Shown here one piece after another: positions 16,843 to 25,571 of a stretch of 64,000 nucleotides of DNA. The DNA comes from Faucicola sp041855445 (GTDB lineage Bacteria; Pseudomonadota; Gammaproteobacteria; Pseudomonadales; Moraxellaceae), in NCBI GenBank assembly GCA_041855445.1, contig JBHAEG010000067.1:1-64000 (forward strand), given 5' to 3'. The notes under the pieces are model-generated. The model did no database searches, was not told the DNA's origin, and worked only from the letters and a program-made list of their open reading frames with translations. The position numbers were made by a program, and so were the translations under genes. Within the stretch, counting starts at the first letter, position 1. Every line of letters begins with the position of its first letter.

Positions 16843-18249
16843 ATGGCAAATATTAGTAACTTTTTAAATGATTTAACTCAACAAGGATTTGAAAACAATC
16901 AAATCAAAACTGACCCTGAAAGTTTAAAATTTTGGGGGGTTGATTGGACAAAACATTTTGAGCCTAATCCCTCTGCCATCATTTTCCCTAAAACCACAGA
17001 ACAAGTACAAACAATTATTAAATTGGCTAATCAATATCACATCGTAGTTACGCCAAGTGGTGGTCGTACAGGTTTATCCGCAGGAGCAGTGGCGAGTAAT
17101 GGCGAAGTTGTCGTAAGCCTTGATAAAATGAATAAAATTTTAGCGTTTTATCCTGCTGACCGTATGGTTGAAGTTGAGGCAGGTGTGGTGACAAAACAGT
17201 TACAACAATATGCTGAAGAGCAAGGGTTATATTATCCTGTTGATTTTGCATCATCTGGTTCTAGTCAGATTGGGGGGAATATTGGTACAAATGCAGGTGG
17301 AATAAAAGTTATTCGCTATGGCATGACTCGCCAATGGGTATTAGGTCTAACGGTGGTAACTGGTAAGGGCGATATTTTAGAGCTAAATAAGGGCATGATG
17401 AAAAATGCAACTGGTTATGATTTACGACATTTATTTATTGGGGCAGAAGGTACATTAGGTATTGTGACTAAAGCTCAAATTAAACTTGAACGCCAACCAA
17501 AAAATTTAACAGTGATGGTATTGGGTGTACCAGAGTTTGCAAGTGTGATGCAAGTATTATCAGCATTTCAACAAAAAATTGATTTAACCGCATTTGAATT
17601 TTTTGACATTACTGCATTACAAAAAATTGTCCAGTCAGGACATACCCAAGCCCCATTTGAAACCCAAGCTCCGTTTTATGTATTGTTAGAGTTTGAAGCT
17701 CCTTACGAGCCGATTATGGATACAGCGATGGCGGTATTTGAAGCATGTACAGAACAAGGGCTAATTCTTGATGGTGTCATGAGTCAATCAATTCAACAAG
17801 CAACTGAGCTTTGGAAACTGCGTGAAGGTATTTCAGAAGTAATTTCAGTGTATACACCATATAAAAATGATATTTCGGTATTGATTGGATATGTACCTGA
17901 GTTTATTGCAGATATTGAAACCATTGTGAAAAACAATTATCCTGATTTTGAAATTTGCTGGTATGGGCATATTGGCGATGGTAACTTACATCTAAATATT
18001 TTAAAACCTGCCAATCTGAGTAAAGATGAATTTTTTGAAAAATGTCAGGTTGTTAATAAATATGTCTTTGAAACTGTTAAAAAATATGGTGGTTCAATCT
18101 CGGCAGAACATGGCGTAGGTATGACTAAAAAACCATATTTAGAATACACCCGTCCAGCCGAAGAAATCGCCTATTTAAAAGCGTTAAAACAAGTATTTGA
18201 CCCAAATGGAATCATGAACCAAGGCAAAATCTTTGATTTAGATAAATAA
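16843..18249 (+). CDS. FAD-linked D-2-hydroxyglutarate dehydrogenase
   Basis: A 468-aa enzyme of the FAD-binding 4 / FAD-oxidase C family. The FAD-binding half (residues about 40-215) carries VTPSGGRTGLSAGAV, SSGSSQIGGNIGTNAGGIKV and the ATGYDLRHLFIGAEGTLGIV loop. The C-terminal half has the metal/substrate motifs GHIGDGNLHLN and SAEHGVGMTK. The pattern fits D-2-hydroxyglutarate dehydrogenase better than glycolate oxidase GlcD or D-lactate dehydrogenase, though these are close relatives. Its divergent pairing with serA supports D-2-hydroxyglutarate recycling to 2-oxoglutarate. The ATG at 16843 follows a GGGG sequence. Confidence 0.82.
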   Translation: MANISNFLNDLTQQGFENNQIKTDPESLKFWGVDWTKHFEPNPSAIIFPKTTEQVQTIIKLANQYHIVVTPSGGRTGLSAGAVASNGEVVVSLDKMNKILAFYPADRMVEVEAGVVTKQLQQYAEEQGLYYPVDFASSGSSQIGGNIGTNAGGIKVIRYGMTRQWVLGLTVVTGKGDILELNKGMMKNATGYDLRHLFIGAEGTLGIVTKAQIKLERQPKNLTVMVLGVPEFASVMQVLSAFQQKIDLTAFEFFDITALQKIVQSGHTQAPFETQAPFYVLLEFEAPYEPIMDTAMAVFEACTEQGLILDGVMSQSIQQATELWKLREGISEVISVYTPYKNDISVLIGYVPEFIADIETIVKNNYPDFEICWYGHIGDGNLHLNILKPANLSKDEFFEKCQVVNKYVFETVKKYGGSISAEHGVGMTKKPYLEYTRPAEEIAYLKALKQVFDPNGIMNQGKIFDLDK

Positions 18250-18267
18250 CTAGTCAATGAAATCAAA

Positions 18268-18297
18268 AATCCACTGTATAGATAGATACAGTGGATT
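18268..18297 (-). terminator. Terminator at the end of ackA-pta-nadD-rsfS
   Basis: A 12-bp stem (18268-18279 with 18286-18297) and six-base loop. On the minus strand the stem runs into ATTTTTGATT, a U-tract for transcripts coming from rsfS. It also lies just after the plus-strand dehydrogenase gene, but there the following bases lack a T-run. Confidence 0.75.
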
Positions 18298-18321
18298 GAT
18301 AAAGATATATTGGAGGCTATT

Positions 18322-18687
18322 TTATTGAGAATGAGATTGCCATAGTCCTTCTAAATTATAAAAAGCCCGAGCTTGTGGCATCATCACATGAACCACAACT
18401 GCCCCTAAATCAATTAACGTCCAGTCAGTGCCTGTATCCCCTTCTACCCCAATTGGTGAAAAACCTGCTTGTTTGGCTTGCATTGCCACATGGTCAGCCA
18501 ATGCACGCACATGACGGGTCGAAGTTCCTTCAGCGATAACCATGCGTTCCATGACATCAGTCATATCGGCAACATCAAGTACAGTAATATTTTTGGCTTT
18601 AACATCTTCAAGGGCATTAGTGACAACGGTTAAACATTCAGCTAAACGTTCAGCAGATAGGATTTCAGGACGTATAATTTTGGTCAT
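18322..18687 (-). CDS. rsfS: Ribosomal silencing factor RsfS
   Basis: A 121-aa protein of the RsfS/YbeB/Iojap family that binds ribosomal protein uL14 and blocks subunit joining when cells starve. Hallmarks are the central KNITVLDVADMTDVMERMVI and GTSTRHVRALADHV segments and VEGDTGTDWTLIDLG near the C-terminus. The ATG at 18687 (MTKIIRPEIL) gives the usual length; the frame opens at 18720. It lies 53 bp after nadD, a conserved nadD-rsfS order. Confidence 0.94.
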   Translation of the reverse strand: MTKIIRPEILSAERLAECLTVVTNALEDVKAKNITVLDVADMTDVMERMVIAEGTSTRHVRALADHVAMQAKQAGFSPIGVEGDTGTDWTLIDLGAVVVHVMMPQARAFYNLEGLWQSHSQ

Positions 18688-18740
18688 AGGCAAATAATTT
18701 CCATTAAAAACATAAATCAAGTTTAGATTGTAGCAGACTT

Positions 18741-19406
18741 TCAGGGTTGATATAAGGCATTTTGCAAAATATATTCTAATACACAGGCGGGCAAATTTTG
18801 ACTAAGTTTTTCAATATTGCCAAGTTTTATCCATTGTCGGATTTGGCTACTGGAAATATTGGGTGCATGAAAATCATCAATATAAATACATTGATTAGCT
18901 TTTTTTAATAAATCTTGTGCTTGAAATGTCAATAAATGATGAAATTGTTTATCGCAAAATTCAAACCATGTTGGATTTTTTTCTGTTTGGCGCGGTAGTA
19001 CCCACAAATGACAAAAGTTGCTAATCTCATTACCACGAAACCAACGATGTAATTGTAATAAGCTATCCTCACCCATAACAAAAATCAAGGTATCATCAGG
19101 ATATTGTTGGCGAAATTGATAAATTGTATTGAATGTATAAACAGGTGGTGTTTGGAAAATTTCATTATCATCAATCGTAATGGCTGATTGTTGATTTGAT
19201 TTGATAGCTAACTGTAGCATTGCTAAACGATGTTCGCTTGCTAAGCTATCTTGTTTAAATGGTGACCTTGCGGTTGGCAATAAGGCAGGTAGGATTTGAC
19301 TTTGGGGGGAAAGTTGTTGTACTGTTTGATACACATGCTGAATTATCGCTAAATGTCCATTATGCACAGGGTCAAATGACCCCCCAAGCCAAATCCGAAT
19401 AGTCAT
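18741..19406 (-). CDS. nadD: Nicotinate-nucleotide adenylyltransferase NadD
   Basis: A 221-aa nucleotidyltransferase making deamido-NAD from nicotinate mononucleotide and ATP. It has the N-terminal GGSFDPVHNGHL (the (T/H)xGH motif as HNGH), FVMGEDSLLQLHRWFR in the middle and the C-terminal ISSSQIRQWI. The ATG at 19406 (MTIRIWLGGSFDP) is chosen over the frame opening at 19439, which overlaps pta. Only 13 bp separate it from the pta stop codon, so it is likely cotranscribed with ackA-pta upstream and rsfS downstream. Confidence 0.95.
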   Translation of the reverse strand: MTIRIWLGGSFDPVHNGHLAIIQHVYQTVQQLSPQSQILPALLPTARSPFKQDSLASEHRLAMLQLAIKSNQQSAITIDDNEIFQTPPVYTFNTIYQFRQQYPDDTLIFVMGEDSLLQLHRWFRGNEISNFCHLWVLPRQTEKNPTWFEFCDKQFHHLLTFQAQDLLKKANQCIYIDDFHAPNISSSQIRQWIKLGNIEKLSQNLPACVLEYILQNALYQP

Positions 19407-19419
19407 TATTTCTTTCCCA

Positions 19420-21570
19420 TTAATTTTTTGTATTATCAATGGCTTGTACAGCAGTTAATGCAATGGTGTAAACAATATCATCAACCAAGGCACCACGAGA
19501 TAAGTCATTGACAGGTTTATTTAGTCCTTGCAACATTGGACCTACGCTAATCACATGGGCAGAGCGTTGTACGGCTTTGTATGTGGTGTTGCCTGTGTTT
19601 AAATCTGGAAAAATAAATACATTGGCTTTACCTGCGACAGGAGAATTTGGGGCTTTGGATTGAGCAACGCTTTTTACTGAAGCAGCATCATATTGTAAAG
19701 GTCCATCAATTAACAAATCAGGGGCTTTTTGTTTGGCAATCTCGGTAGCAAGACGCACTTTGTCTACATCATCACCTGAGCCAGATTGCCCTGTTGAATA
19801 GCTAATCATGGCGACTTTGGGTTCAATGCCAAAAGCTTTTGCAGATTGGGCTGATTGTAGAGCAATTTCGGCAAGCTGTTCAGCGGTCGGGTCGGGATTA
19901 ATCGCACAATCACCATACATCACGACTTGTTCAGGTAACAGCATAAAAAACACAGAGGAAACCAGTGAATATTGTGGAGCGGTTTTAATTAATTGAAAGG
20001 CAGGGCGGACAGTGTTTGCTGTGGTATGCACTGCTCCAGAAACTAATCCATCAACATGACCTTGTTGCAACATCATCGTGCCTAAAACTACGGTATCTTT
20101 TAGCTGTTCACGGGCTTGAGTATCATTGAGTTTGCCTTTTCTACGTTCAACCATCGCTGACACATAGTTATCAATCATTGGTGTTGGGTCGAGAATTTCT
20201 AAAGAGGCAGGCAAGTTTAACCCAAGATTTTCGGCAACCTCTTTGACTTCACGAGGTGGGGCAAGTAGCACACATTGAGCGATGCCACGGGTTTGACAAA
20301 TCACGGCTGCTTCGACCGTGCGAGGCTCTGTACCTTCTGGTAATACAATACGTTTTTTCGCTTGTTGGGCTTTTTTGACTAGTTGATGACGGAAAGAGGC
20401 AGGCGATAATCTAGGTGTTTGATTTGGTTTACTAAAATAATTTTTTATCCAAGATAAATCTAAATGGGCGGCGACAAATCGGGTCACTTCTAATGCTCGA
20501 TTAACGTCATCTGCTGGGATTTCATGACTGATATTGACGAGATTTTGTACTGTAGTATAGCTATCAGTATTGACCGACATCACAGGAATACCCGTTTTTA
20601 ATGCAGAACGGCATAATTTAATGACGTTATCATTTGGAATGATACCGCCTGTTAAAATGACTCCTGCCAATGGAATACCATTGACACTAACTAATGCGGT
20701 GGCTAATAATAAATCGTCTCGGTCTCCTGGAATGACTAACAATGTGCCACGACTAAACGCATCGCCAACTCGTGCCACAGTACGGGCTAATAAACGTGTA
20801 CTAACTACACGGCGATTTTTTGCATCGCCTTCATTGAGCCAAGTTGCCCCAAGTGCCTGAGCCACGTCCCAAGTGCGAGGCACACTGAGTGTGTTACTAA
20901 AAGGTACAACGCCAATTAATTGAAATTGATTTGTTGCAAATGCTGGGGAAAATTGTTGTATCGATTGGATTTGATTATCATCAAGTGGAATTTTAGCCTC
21001 ACCAGGGGCAACAGGTTGATTTTCATAGGCATTTTCGATGTCTTTGACTCGCATCAAAATACAGCCAAGCGTTCTATCATCGGCAATTCCGCCAAATTCC
21101 TGAGCATAAATTTCTAATTTGTCTGCCAAAGCTTCAGGCTGTTTAAAGTCGGCATTGCTAATTAAAATAACTTTGGCATCTAAAGCATTCGTAATCGCAA
21201 GATTGACTTTTTCAGCATAGCTGGTTTCATTATCAGACACTAAACCTTCACAAATTATCACATCATAATCATCAGCAAAAATTTGTGAATGGGCGACCAC
21301 TTCTTCCATTAAATCATCAAGTTGGTCATTACTGATAAAACGTTCAAGACGGCTACGGCTGATGGACTGGGGCGGTGTTAGATTAAAAGCGTGTTTTGCT
21401 AAAATACTTGAGCTATCAATGGTTTGATTAGAGTCAGTATGATGGGTTTGTAAAAATGGTTTCATAAAACCTGCTTTAATCCCAACATAATCTAATGCTC
21501 GAATAAATCCCAAACACGCCGATGTTAAGCCAATGCCACTACTGGTTGGCACAAATAAAATCGTTTGCAT
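19420..21570 (-). CDS. pta: Phosphate acetyltransferase Pta (long form)
   Basis: A 716-aa long-form Pta. Residues 1-230 form a BioD-like P-loop-derived domain (TILFVPTSSGIGLTSACLG), then a DRTGG regulatory domain (GDAFSRGTLLVIPGDRDD). Residues about 390-716 form the catalytic PTA domain (KRIVLPEGTEPRTVEAA, DGLVSGAVHTTANTVRP, MISYSTGQSGSGDDV). It makes acetyl-CoA and phosphate from acetyl phosphate and CoA, reversibly. Length matches the 714-aa E. coli enzyme. It lies 13 bp after ackA on the minus strand. Confidence 0.96.
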   Translation of the reverse strand: MQTILFVPTSSGIGLTSACLGFIRALDYVGIKAGFMKPFLQTHHTDSNQTIDSSSILAKHAFNLTPPQSISRSRLERFISNDQLDDLMEEVVAHSQIFADDYDVIICEGLVSDNETSYAEKVNLAITNALDAKVILISNADFKQPEALADKLEIYAQEFGGIADDRTLGCILMRVKDIENAYENQPVAPGEAKIPLDDNQIQSIQQFSPAFATNQFQLIGVVPFSNTLSVPRTWDVAQALGATWLNEGDAKNRRVVSTRLLARTVARVGDAFSRGTLLVIPGDRDDLLLATALVSVNGIPLAGVILTGGIIPNDNVIKLCRSALKTGIPVMSVNTDSYTTVQNLVNISHEIPADDVNRALEVTRFVAAHLDLSWIKNYFSKPNQTPRLSPASFRHQLVKKAQQAKKRIVLPEGTEPRTVEAAVICQTRGIAQCVLLAPPREVKEVAENLGLNLPASLEILDPTPMIDNYVSAMVERRKGKLNDTQAREQLKDTVVLGTMMLQQGHVDGLVSGAVHTTANTVRPAFQLIKTAPQYSLVSSVFFMLLPEQVVMYGDCAINPDPTAEQLAEIALQSAQSAKAFGIEPKVAMISYSTGQSGSGDDVDKVRLATEIAKQKAPDLLIDGPLQYDAASVKSVAQSKAPNSPVAGKANVFIFPDLNTGNTTYKAVQRSAHVISVGPMLQGLNKPVNDLSRGALVDDIVYTIALTAVQAIDNTKN

Positions 21571-21583
21571 GATGACTATCCTT

Positions 21584-22756
21584 TTATAAGCCTAAAACTT
21601 GTTTAGTTTCTTTACTGATTTGAGCTTCTTCATCAGTTGGGATAACCCACAATTGTAATTGACTATTTTCAAGATGAAATGCCCCTTCTACACCACGACT
21701 TAACAGCTGATTTTTTTCATGGTCAATGCTAATGCCAAAGTGAGGCAAGTTTTCTAGGATTTTTTCTCGGACTAATGGACTATTTTCGCCAATGCCTCCT
21801 GTAAAAATAATGCCTGTGAACGTTGGTAAGGCACAGCTCAACGAGGCGATATAGCGAGCCACTCGGTAACAGAAAATTTCTAAGGCTAAGGTTGCATCAG
21901 TATTACCTGCAAGGTGGGCTTGCTCAATTGTTCGCATATCATTTGATAAACCTGATAATGCCAGTAAGCCACTTTGTTTATTAAGCATCGTATCGATTTG
22001 GTCAAAATCCAGCCCTAAGGTACGATGTAAATAACTTTGTAAACCAGGGTCAATATCGCCACAACGTGTTCCCATGACCACCCCTTCTAAAGGCGTTAAT
22101 CCCATACTAGTATCAAGGCTTTTACCAGCATAAATTGCTGTCACAGAGCTACCATTGCCTAGATGAGCGGTTATCCAGCCATTTGTTTGGCGTTTAGTTA
22201 AACTGTCGGCTCGTTGGCTAACATAGATGTGCGATGAACCATGAAATCCATAACGGCGAACTTGATATTTTTCATAGAGTTCTTTTGGCAAAGCATAACG
22301 AAACGCCTTTTCAGGTATCGTTTGATGAAATGAGGTATCAAACACAGCGACTTGAGGTAAATTTGGATAAATTTCCTGAATAGCTTTCACGCCCAATAAA
22401 TTGGCAGGATTATGTAAGGGTGCTAAAACACTTAAATATTCAATTTCTGCCATGACTACATCATCAATTTTTACCGCCTGCACAAATTTTGCCCCACCAT
22501 GTGCGATACGATGTCCAACAGCAATTGGCTGATAGTTATTTAATAAAGATAAAATTTTTGTTAAGGCAGTTTGATGATTAGCATTGGCTAAGGCAATTTC
22601 AATTTTTGAGCCATCAATGTCAGTATGTTTAATACGAGCGGTATCTAGCCCCAAATTTTCCGCTAAGCCTTGAATTCGAGCTTGTGCATCATCGCTTAAC
22701 AAGGCATATTTAATTGATGATGACCCACAGTTTAATACTAAAATAGGATTGTTCAT
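21584..22756 (-). CDS. ackA: Acetate kinase AckA
   Basis: A 390-aa ASKHA-fold kinase interconverting acetate and acetyl phosphate with ATP. Motifs visible are VLNCGSSSIKYALL at the N-terminus, AVFDTSFHQTIP, RRYGFHGSSHIYV, AHLGNGSSV, DTSMGLTPLEGVVMGTRCGD and FTGGIGENSPLVR. The ATG at 22756 gives the standard MNNPILVLNCGSSS start; the frame opens at 22813. It is the first gene of a likely ackA-pta-nadD-rsfS transcript and follows a 324-bp AT-rich intergenic region. Confidence 0.96.
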   Translation of the reverse strand: MNNPILVLNCGSSSIKYALLSDDAQARIQGLAENLGLDTARIKHTDIDGSKIEIALANANHQTALTKILSLLNNYQPIAVGHRIAHGGAKFVQAVKIDDVVMAEIEYLSVLAPLHNPANLLGVKAIQEIYPNLPQVAVFDTSFHQTIPEKAFRYALPKELYEKYQVRRYGFHGSSHIYVSQRADSLTKRQTNGWITAHLGNGSSVTAIYAGKSLDTSMGLTPLEGVVMGTRCGDIDPGLQSYLHRTLGLDFDQIDTMLNKQSGLLALSGLSNDMRTIEQAHLAGNTDATLALEIFCYRVARYIASLSCALPTFTGIIFTGGIGENSPLVREKILENLPHFGISIDHEKNQLLSRGVEGAFHLENSQLQLWVIPTDEEAQISKETKQVLGL

Positions 22757-23080
22757 AAGATGAGATTTCCTGAAAAAATTGAAGTATATCCTTATTTTGG
22801 TAACATCATTCAAGATTTCCTTATCTTTGAAAAATATATTGTAAAATAAAAAATGATTTTTAGTTATATTATTTGTATCATTTTTATACAGACTAACTAG
22901 TTTATCATTGATTTAGTTAAGATTATTTTTTTATCATAAAATAAAAATTGCATTTGTGATAAATATTTTTTATTTAAATCAATCAATATTTAGATAATAA
23001 TATATCAATCAGTTTCTTATTGAAAAAAAAATCTAAAAAAAGCTACAATAGCCAGATTTTACTGAGCTGAAAGATAAGTT
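22757..23080. other. AT-rich divergent intergenic region, ackA / lptM
   Basis: These 324 bases separate ackA (minus) from lptM (plus) and contain no convincing reading frame. The sequence is very AT-rich with long A and T tracts. It should hold promoters in both directions; only the lptM-proximal one (23020-23049) is clear enough to call. Confidence 0.6.
23020..23049 (+). promoter_or_regulatory. Predicted sigma-70 promoter for lptM-lysA-dapF-xerC
   Basis: TTGAAA at 23020-23025 and TACAAT at 23044-23049 are separated by 18 bases, each one mismatch from consensus. Transcription would start near 23056, about 25 bases before the lptM ATG. Confidence 0.55.
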
Positions 23081-23278
23081 ATGCAAATTAAATTATCAAC
23101 GATACAACGCTATAGCGTTTCTTTAATATTGGGTTTTTGTGCATTCATGATGGCAGGCTGTGGGCAAAAAGGGGCATTATATCTTCCAAACCAGCCTTCA
23201 GAAACAAAAAATCAAACCACTCAACAAGCGAATAACACTAACGAAACGCAACAACAAGGCGATAGCAATGAATTTTAA
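23081..23278 (+). CDS. lptM: LptM-like small outer-membrane lipoprotein
   Basis: A 65-aa lipoprotein precursor: basic N-terminus, hydrophobic stretch, lipobox MMAGC, then the family signature CGQKGALYLP and an Asn/Gln/Thr-rich tail. LptM (formerly YifL) helps LptD form its correct disulfides in the outer-membrane LPS transporter. Its place directly before lysA and dapF matches many gammaproteobacteria. The stop codon lies inside the start of lysA (11-base overlap). Confidence 0.85.
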   Translation: MQIKLSTIQRYSVSLILGFCAFMMAGCGQKGALYLPNQPSETKNQTTQQANNTNETQQQGDSNEF

Positions 23279-24551
23279 TCATATACAACCTGAACAACTG
23301 GTATCACACTTGCCCGCCCTGACTTATCATAATAATCAACTTTTGATGGATAATATCGCAATTGTAGATATTGCCAAACAGTATGGTACGCCATGTTATG
23401 TGTATAGCAAACAAGCAATTTTAGCCAATTATCATGCCTATACAGATAGTTTTGCAGATATTGACCATCAAGTGTGTTATGCGGTAAAAGCCAATAGTAA
23501 TTTGGCAGTGTTACAGTTACTCGCTCAAGCAGGAGCTGGCTTTGACATCGTCACGGGTGGTGAACTTGCCCGAGTATTAACGGCTGGTGGTGACCCTAGT
23601 AAAATCGTTTTTTCTGGTCTTGGCAAAAGTGAACATGATATCGAAACGGCTTTGACGGTGGGCATAGCCTGCTTTAATGTCGAGTCAGAAACGGAGCTTT
23701 ATCGTATTAATCAAGTCGCCAAAAAACTTGGTAAATCTGCCCCTGTGTCACTACGAGTTAATCCTAATGTTGATGCTAAAACTCACCCGTATATCTCTAC
23801 AGGATTAAAAGAAAATAAATTTGGCATTGCACATGATGATGTATTGCGTGTTTATCAAATTGCTAAAAAATTATCGAATATCAACATCACAGGCATTGAC
23901 TGTCATATCGGCTCACAACTGATGGAAAATCAGCCATTTGTTGATGCGTTAGATAAAGTGATAGAAATGATAGATATGCTTTTAGCTCATGACATTCAGC
24001 TTGAACATATTGATTTAGGCGGTGGGCTTGGGGTGAAATATATTGATGAAAATCCTGTGAGTATTCAAGATTTTGCTAAATTATTAATGCCAAAATTACA
24101 ACAGCTAGGATTAAAAGTGTATTTAGAGCCAGGGCGTAGCATTGTGGCAAATGCAGGAATTTTAGTCACTAAAGTCGATATTTTAAAACCAACCAATCAT
24201 AAAAATTTTGCGATTGTTGATTCGGCGATGAATGACTTAATTCGCCCTGCACTATATCAGTCAGAAATGGCAGTTATTCCCGTGACACTCAATAATCATC
24301 AACAAAAAATTTGGGATATAGTGGGAGCAATCTGTGAAACAGGCGATTTTTTAGCAAAAAATCGTAAATTACCACTGCAAGAAAACGATTTATTAGCAAT
24401 CACAGGCGCAGGTGCGTATGGCTTTGTAATGTCAAGTAATTATAACAGCCGTCCCAGAGCCTGTGAAATTTTAATTGCTGATGAAAAAACCCACATTATC
24501 CGTGAGCGAGAAACCGTTGAAAGCCTGTGGGAACGAGAACGAATGCTTTGA
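23268..24551 (+). CDS. lysA: Diaminopimelate decarboxylase LysA
   Basis: A 427-aa PLP enzyme converting meso-diaminopimelate to lysine. The PLP lysine is in CYAVKANSNLAVL, the glycine-rich phosphate loop in LDLGGGLGVKY-like sequence (HIDLGGGLGVKY), and C-terminal active-site segments are VGAICETGDFLA and GAYGFVMSSNYNSRPR. The frame is open upstream from 23160 within lptM, but the ATG at 23268 follows CAAGGCG and gives the normal start. It overlaps lptM by 11 bases. Confidence 0.95.
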   Translation: MNFNHIQPEQLVSHLPALTYHNNQLLMDNIAIVDIAKQYGTPCYVYSKQAILANYHAYTDSFADIDHQVCYAVKANSNLAVLQLLAQAGAGFDIVTGGELARVLTAGGDPSKIVFSGLGKSEHDIETALTVGIACFNVESETELYRINQVAKKLGKSAPVSLRVNPNVDAKTHPYISTGLKENKFGIAHDDVLRVYQIAKKLSNINITGIDCHIGSQLMENQPFVDALDKVIEMIDMLLAHDIQLEHIDLGGGLGVKYIDENPVSIQDFAKLLMPKLQQLGLKVYLEPGRSIVANAGILVTKVDILKPTNHKNFAIVDSAMNDLIRPALYQSEMAVIPVTLNNHQQKIWDIVGAICETGDFLAKNRKLPLQENDLLAITGAGAYGFVMSSNYNSRPRACEILIADEKTHIIRERETVESLWERERML

Positions 24552-24665
24552 TAGATAGAAAAATAGTGACTTTGTAAAACAATCTGCCTTAATTATTCTG
24601 TTTCGTGATAAGATAGTGCCTAACTTTTGCAATGAAAGAAAGTTAAATAAGAAGGATTAAAAGGT

Positions 24666-25571
24666 ATGTTAATTGAATTTACAAAAATGCACGGCTTGGG
24701 TAACGATTTTATGATGATAGATTTAGTTACCCAACGATTACAGCTAACAACAGAGTTAGTCAGATTATTAGGCGACCGTCATTTAGGCATTGGTTTTGAC
24801 CAGTTATTAATCGTTGAACCACCAAGCCGTCCCGATGTGGATTTTCGCTATCGTATTTTTAACGCTGATGGCTCAGAAGTACAACAATGTGGTAATGGAG
24901 CAAGATGTTTTGCCCGTTTTGTACAAGCTCGCAAATTGTCGTTTAAACAACGTATTCGTGTAGAAACGGCAAGTGGTGTAATTACATTGGCTACAGACAA
25001 TTATGGTTGGGTACAGGTGGATATGGGTAAACCAAAATTTGAACCTGAAGAAATCCCTTTTGCTCCAAAAGCCATTACTAAAGTACAAAATTCTTATCGT
25101 CTTGATGTGGCAGGCACACCTGTAACGATGTATGTGGCAAATATAGGCAATCCGCATGCCGTGATTAAAGTTGATGATGTGCTAACAGCTGATGTGGCAA
25201 CACTGGGTAGAGCGATTGAAAATCACCCAGCATTTCCTGAAAAGGTAAATGTCGGCTTTGTGCAAGTCATGAATGACCGTCATATTCGTCTGCGTGTGTA
25301 TGAACGAGGTGTCGGCGAAACTCAAGCTTGTGGAACGGGGGCATGTGCTGCGGTGGTAACAGGCATTCGTGAAGGCTGGTTAGAAGAAGGGGCAGAAATT
25401 CGTGCCCAGTTATACGGCGGTAGCTTGATTATTCGCTGGCAAGAAGGCTATTCAGTGCAAATGACAGGCCCTGCAACTTTTGTTTATGAAGGGGTATTTA
25501 GCCCAGATGGTTTAATGGCTGGGGCAGGTTTAAAGCCAGTAACTCAGCAAAATTATGAACTATATGAATAA
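24666..25571 (+). CDS. dapF: Diaminopimelate epimerase DapF
   Basis: A 301-aa PLP-independent epimerase converting LL- to meso-diaminopimelate for peptidoglycan and lysine. The two catalytic cysteines are in QQCGNGARCFARF and GETQACGTGACAAVV. A C-terminal extension of about 20 residues (MAGAGLKPVTQQNYELYE) goes beyond the usual end near FVYEGVF. It follows lysA by 114 bp and overlaps xerC by 17 bases. The DUF484 gene often found between dapF and xerC is missing. Confidence 0.95.
   Translation: MLIEFTKMHGLGNDFMMIDLVTQRLQLTTELVRLLGDRHLGIGFDQLLIVEPPSRPDVDFRYRIFNADGSEVQQCGNGARCFARFVQARKLSFKQRIRVETASGVITLATDNYGWVQVDMGKPKFEPEEIPFAPKAITKVQNSYRLDVAGTPVTMYVANIGNPHAVIKVDDVLTADVATLGRAIENHPAFPEKVNVGFVQVMNDRHIRLRVYERGVGETQACGTGACAAVVTGIREGWLEEGAEIRAQLYGGSLIIRWQEGYSVQMTGPATFVYEGVFSPDGLMAGAGLKPVTQQNYELYE

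Noticed and set aside
25555..25571. dapF and xerC overlap taken as a possible frameshift
   Set aside because: Both proteins have complete family features and normal ends; a 17-base overlap is common in tightly packed operons.
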